DNA of 64,000 nucleotides from positions 124,001-188,000 of the forward strand of contig NZ_JBBUTI010000004.1 of the NCBI RefSeq assembly GCF_038066635.1. Reading direction: 5' to 3'. Position numbers and translations under genes: made by a program. Numbering within the stretch: position 1 is the stretch's first letter; each line of letters opens with the position of its first letter. Below are positions 59,830-64,000 of this stretch, in pieces. The stretch is from Ideonella margarita. Its GTDB lineage: Bacteria; Pseudomonadota; Gammaproteobacteria; Burkholderiales; Burkholderiaceae_C. The notes below the pieces were generated by a model. The model did no database searches and was not told the origin of the DNA. It was given only the letters and a program-made list of their open reading frames with translations.

Positions 59830-61200
59830 ATGACCGCATCCGCTGCCCAGGGCTTCGCCTTCGAGCTCTCACAATTCCAGCAAATCGTCGAAGACGTGCT
59901 GGCCATGGCCCGGAACGTCGGTGCCAGCGATGCCGGTGTGGAGGTGTCCGAAGGCAGCGGCCTGAGCGTGTCCGTGCGCAAGGGCGAGCTCGAGAACATC
60001 GAGCGCAACCGCGACAAGTCGGTCGGCGTGTCGGTGTACGTCGGCCAGCGCCGCGGCAACGCCAGCACCTCCGATTTTTCGCAGACCGCCCTTGAGCAGA
60101 CGGTGAAGGCCGCGTTCGACATCGCCCGCTTCACCGCCGAAGACCCTACCGCCGGCCTGCCTGACGCCGAAGACCTGGCCGGCCCGGAAGCGCTGGCACT
60201 CAAGCTTGACCTGTTCCATCCCTGGGACTTGACCGCCGAGGCGGCCGTATCGCTGGCGCGCCGCGCGGAAGACGCCGCGATGGGCGTGGACCGCCGCATC
60301 ACCAATTCCGAGGGTGGTTCGGTGTCGGCACAGCAGTCGCAGTTCTGGGCTGGCAACAGCCGCGGCTTCCGTGGTGGTTATGCCAGTTCGCGCCACTCGA
60401 TCGCGGTGTCGCCGATTGCCGGCAAGGGCGCGAACATGCAGCGCGACTACTGGTACAGCTCGATGCGTGACGCGATGGAGCTGGCCTCGCCCGAGGTGAT
60501 CGGCCGGTATGCCGCCGAGCGCGCGCTGTCACGCCTGAAGAGCCGCAAGATCGCGACCTGCGAAGTGCCGGTGTTGTTCGAGTCGACCGTGGCGGCCGGC
60601 CTGCTGGGTGGCTATGTGCAGGGCACCAGCGGCGGCGCCTTGTACCGCCAGGCCAGCTTCCTGCAAGACTCCCTGGGCAAGCAGGTCTGGTCCGATCACA
60701 TCGACGTGATGGAAGACCCGCACGTGCCGCGTGGCAAGGGCAGCGCGCCCTTCGACGATGAAGGCGTGGTCACACGGGCTCGCCAGGTGGTGAAGGGCGG
60801 CGTGACGCAGGGCTATTTCCTGTCGAGCTACTCGGCGCGCAAGCTGGGCATGAAGACCACCGGCAATGCGGGCGGGTCGCAGAACCTGCGTCTGACCAGC
60901 CGCCTGACCCAGCCGGGTGATCACCTGGAAGAAATGCTGCGCAAGCTGCACCGCGGCCTGTTCGTCACCGAACTGATGGGCCAGGGCGTGAACTACGTGA
61001 CGGGTGACTATTCCCGCGGTGCCTCGGGCTACTGGGTCGAGGACGGCCGCATCGCCTTCCCGGTGCATGAAATCACCATCGCAGGCCACCTGGGCGAGAT
61101 GCTCAAGCAGGTGGTCGCGGTCGGTGCGGATGTGTACACGCTGGGTGGCAAGTCGATCGGCTCGGTGCTGCTCGAGCGCATGAAGATCGCCGGCAACTGA
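59830..61200 (+). CDS. pmbA: Metalloprotease-related protein PmbA (TldE)
   Basis: Partner of TldD; the TldD/TldE protease matures microcin B17 and degrades CcdA. It is 456 residues. Signatures are SVRKGELENIERNRDKSVGV, ALARRAEDAAMGVD-like SLARRAEDAAMGVDRR, and the C-terminal NAGGSQNLRLTS and TELMGQGVNYVTGDYSRGAS. It lacks the HExxxH zinc motif of TldD, as expected for TldE. No tldD is in this window. Divergent from yjgA. Confidence 0.95.
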   Translation: MTASAAQGFAFELSQFQQIVEDVLAMARNVGASDAGVEVSEGSGLSVSVRKGELENIERNRDKSVGVSVYVGQRRGNASTSDFSQTALEQTVKAAFDIARFTAEDPTAGLPDAEDLAGPEALALKLDLFHPWDLTAEAAVSLARRAEDAAMGVDRRITNSEGGSVSAQQSQFWAGNSRGFRGGYASSRHSIAVSPIAGKGANMQRDYWYSSMRDAMELASPEVIGRYAAERALSRLKSRKIATCEVPVLFESTVAAGLLGGYVQGTSGGALYRQASFLQDSLGKQVWSDHIDVMEDPHVPRGKGSAPFDDEGVVTRARQVVKGGVTQGYFLSSYSARKLGMKTTGNAGGSQNLRLTSRLTQPGDHLEEMLRKLHRGLFVTELMGQGVNYVTGDYSRGASGYWVEDGRIAFPVHEITIAGHLGEMLKQVVAVGADVYTLGGKSIGSVLLERMKIAGN

Positions 61201-61410
61201 AGCCCCCGGCGGCGCGGCGGAACGGCCTCGGGGCTTTCCCGAATTTCAGCCAGTTTTTAGCTTCACGGCGCATCCTGCGACCTGGAACGCGGTGATCTGC
61301 TGCTTGCCATTCTCCGCACGGGTTAGTACCCGGCGGGGGGCGCCAAGCGGCTCCTAGAATCAGCTGCGCCAATGTCAATATCGCTTCTCTAACGAGACAG
61401 GAGACTCTTC
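61201..61410. promoter_or_regulatory. Intergenic region upstream of the TRAP binding-protein gene
   Basis: This 210-base region is less GC-rich than the flanking genes. It has an AGCCCC ... GGGGCT pair (61201-61236) that may weakly terminate pmbA, and a -10-like TAGAAT (61355-61360) 50 bases before the ATG, without a clear -35. GACAGGAG (61397-61404) is the ribosome site. Confidence 0.4.
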
Positions 61411-62493
61411 ATGGAACGTCGTTCCTTTGTTCGCAGCGCCGGCTTGGCCGGCGTGCTGGCTGCAGGTGCCGCCCCCGCGGTGGTGCATGCGCAGGCCAAC
61501 GTCCGTTGGCGTCTGGCTTCCAGCTTTCCCAAGTCGCTAGACACCATCTTCGGCGCGTCTGACGTGTTCGCGAAGAAGGTCAGCGAAATGACGGGCGGCA
61601 AGTTCCAGATCTCGGTACACGCCGGTGGCGAACTGATGCCTCCGTTCGGCGTGGTCGACGGCGTGCAGAACGGCACCGTGGAAATGGCGCACACCGCGCC
61701 TTACTACTTCTTCGGCAAGGACGAAACCTTCGCACTGGGCTGCGCCATTCCTTTCGGCCTGAACAGCCGTCAGATGACCGCCTGGATGCTGGAAGGCAAC
61801 GGCCTGAAGCTGATGCGCGAGTTCTACAAGCAGTACAACATCGTCAACTTCCTGGGCGGCAATACCGGCGCCCAGATGGGTGGCTGGTACCGCAAGCCGG
61901 TGCAGTCGATGGCCGACATGAAGGGCCTGAAGTTCCGCGTGGGCGGCTTCGCCGGCAAGGTCATCGAGCGTCTGGGCGGTGTGCCGCAGAACATCCCTGG
62001 CGGCGAAATCTACCAATCGCTGGAAAAGGGCACGATCGACGCCGCTGAATGGGTGGGCCCGTACGACGACCAGAAGCTCGGCTTCAACAAGGTCGCTCCG
62101 AACTACGGCTACCCGGGCTGGTGGGAAGGTGGTCCTCAGCTGGACTTCTTCATCAACAGCAAGGCCTACGAAGGTCTGTCGGCCGAGTACAAGGCCATCG
62201 TTGATGCGGCTTCCGCATACGCCCACGTCGACATGCAGGCCAAGTACGACGCCCGCAACCCGGCGGCCCTGCGCCAGCTGGTGGGCAGCGGCACCAAGCT
62301 GTTCCGCTTCCCGAAGGACGTGATGGACGCAGCCTTCAAGGAATCGATGGCGCTGTACAGCGAAATCTCGGCCAAGAACCCGAACTGGAAGAAGGTGTAC
62401 GACGACTACGCCCGCTTCCGTTCGGAGCAGAACCTGTGGTTCCGCTTCGCAGAAGCCGGCTTCGACGACTTCATGCAAAGCCAGAAGCTGTAA
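61411..62493 (+). CDS. TRAP transporter substrate-binding protein, TakP-like
   Basis: A 360-residue periplasmic binding protein of the DctP family. The N-terminus has a twin-arginine signal (MERRSFVRSAGLAGVLAAGA, cleaved near VHAQA). Features are WRLASSFPKSLDTIFGASDV, VWGYYDG-type AEWVGPYDDQKLGFNKVAPN, and YGYPGWWEGGPQLDFFINSK, which resemble Rhodobacter TakP, a binder of alpha-keto acids such as pyruvate. Likely substrates are therefore pyruvate or branched keto acids, though not proven. Its DctQM partners are not on its strand; a DctM gene converges on it from the right. Confidence 0.93.
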   Translation: MERRSFVRSAGLAGVLAAGAAPAVVHAQANVRWRLASSFPKSLDTIFGASDVFAKKVSEMTGGKFQISVHAGGELMPPFGVVDGVQNGTVEMAHTAPYYFFGKDETFALGCAIPFGLNSRQMTAWMLEGNGLKLMREFYKQYNIVNFLGGNTGAQMGGWYRKPVQSMADMKGLKFRVGGFAGKVIERLGGVPQNIPGGEIYQSLEKGTIDAAEWVGPYDDQKLGFNKVAPNYGYPGWWEGGPQLDFFINSKAYEGLSAEYKAIVDAASAYAHVDMQAKYDARNPAALRQLVGSGTKLFRFPKDVMDAAFKESMALYSEISAKNPNWKKVYDDYARFRSEQNLWFRFAEAGFDDFMQSQKL

Positions 62494-62539
62494 TCAGCTT
62501 CCTGCACTGCGGCCCGCAAGGCTGCAGTGCACGGCACCC

Positions 62540-62574
62540 AGCCCCGCCATGCTTGTCATGTGCGGGGCTTTTTT
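62540..62574 (+). terminator. Terminator of the TRAP binding-protein gene
   Basis: AGCCCCGC-CATG (62540-62551) pairs with CATG-T-GCGGGGCT (62557-62569) around CTTGT. Six T residues follow. Confidence 0.88.
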
Positions 62575-62594
62575 GTGCCTGCCGTTCAGGCATG

Positions 62595-62627
62595 AAAAAC
62601 CCCGCGCATGGCAGCCATGGCGGGGTT
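62595..62627 (-). terminator. Terminator of the TRAP permease gene
   Basis: AACCCCGC (62598-62605) and GCGGGGTT (62620-62627) close a hairpin with an inner CATGGC/GCCATG stem. Three more T residues follow on the minus strand. Confidence 0.8.
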
Positions 62628-62669
62628 CCTGGGGTGGGCGTGGCCCACCTTGGTCAGGTCAGGGCGTGA

Positions 62670-64000
<1,331 letters not shown>

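Overview
The window is a 64-kb piece of a GC-rich betaproteobacterial chromosome, most likely Burkholderiales of the Rubrivivax/Leptothrix/Aquabacterium type. The evidence is the gene order thrS-infC-rpmI-rplT-pheST-ihfA-merR, a cysI-DUF934-cysH-cobA operon, aceE-aceF-lpdA with a lipoyl domain fused to the dehydrogenase, a phasin, and pyrG-kdsA-eno-ftsB. Species cannot be assigned by eye. Both ends cut a gene: thrS on the left and a TRAP large permease on the right. Nearly all of it is ordinary, tightly packed chromosome, with many 4-bp stop/start overlaps and hairpin terminators between convergent units.

Layout. 1-6.8 kb: translation operon (ThrRS, IF3 with a rare ATC start, L35, L20, PheRS alpha and beta, IHF alpha, a MerR regulator) closed by tRNA-Pro(GGG) and a two-way terminator. 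6.9-9.4 kb: the only clearly accessory stretch, lying between tRNA genes. It holds an H-NS-like protein, a gingipain/caspase-like (C25, clan CD) cysteine peptidase, a small beta-rich protein overlapping the peptidase gene, and a 40-residue four-cysteine protein. 9.8-10 kb: two tandem tRNA-Asn(GTT) genes with a clear promoter. 10-12.4 kb: a TonB-dependent receptor behind a TPP riboswitch, which points to thiamine uptake rather than siderophores. 12.5-16.8 kb: ferredoxin, then sulfate/sulfite reduction (cobA, cysH, DUF934, cysI). 16.9-26.8 kb: patatin lipoprotein, phasin, deacetylase-like enzyme, thioesterase-nitroreductase pair, Na+/H+ antiporter-like permease, hydroxyacid dehydrogenase, RmuC, MFS transporter, secreted glutaredoxin. 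26.8-33 kb: oligopeptidase A, FolD and a PAS sensor kinase/response regulator pair. 33.2-39.5 kb: the pyruvate dehydrogenase operon, divergent from the sensor kinase. 39.6-45 kb: an amino-acid ABC transporter lacking its ATPase, a DUF455 protein, Hsp33, and a PnuC/NadR-kinase pair for nicotinamide riboside salvage. 44.6-49.2 kb: pyrG-kdsA-DUF1330-eno-ftsB. 49.3-61.2 kb: PCD, hydrolase, Anbu proteasome homologue, MutS, SuhB, TrmJ, CysE, a LysM/FecR protein, Mog, YjgA/DarP, PmbA. 61.4-64 kb: a TakP-like TRAP binding protein converging on a DctM permease.

The best candidate for an undescribed system is the H-NS-like / C25 peptidase / GSKSE-motif small protein cluster at 6884-9116. The best functional reassignment is the TPP-riboswitch-controlled TonB receptor. 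Other regulatory signals are an attenuator-like hairpin before pheS, a perfect hairpin plus triplicated 14-mer before ftsB, a palindrome in the aceE/sensor-kinase intergenic region, and a possible leaderless rmuC transcript.
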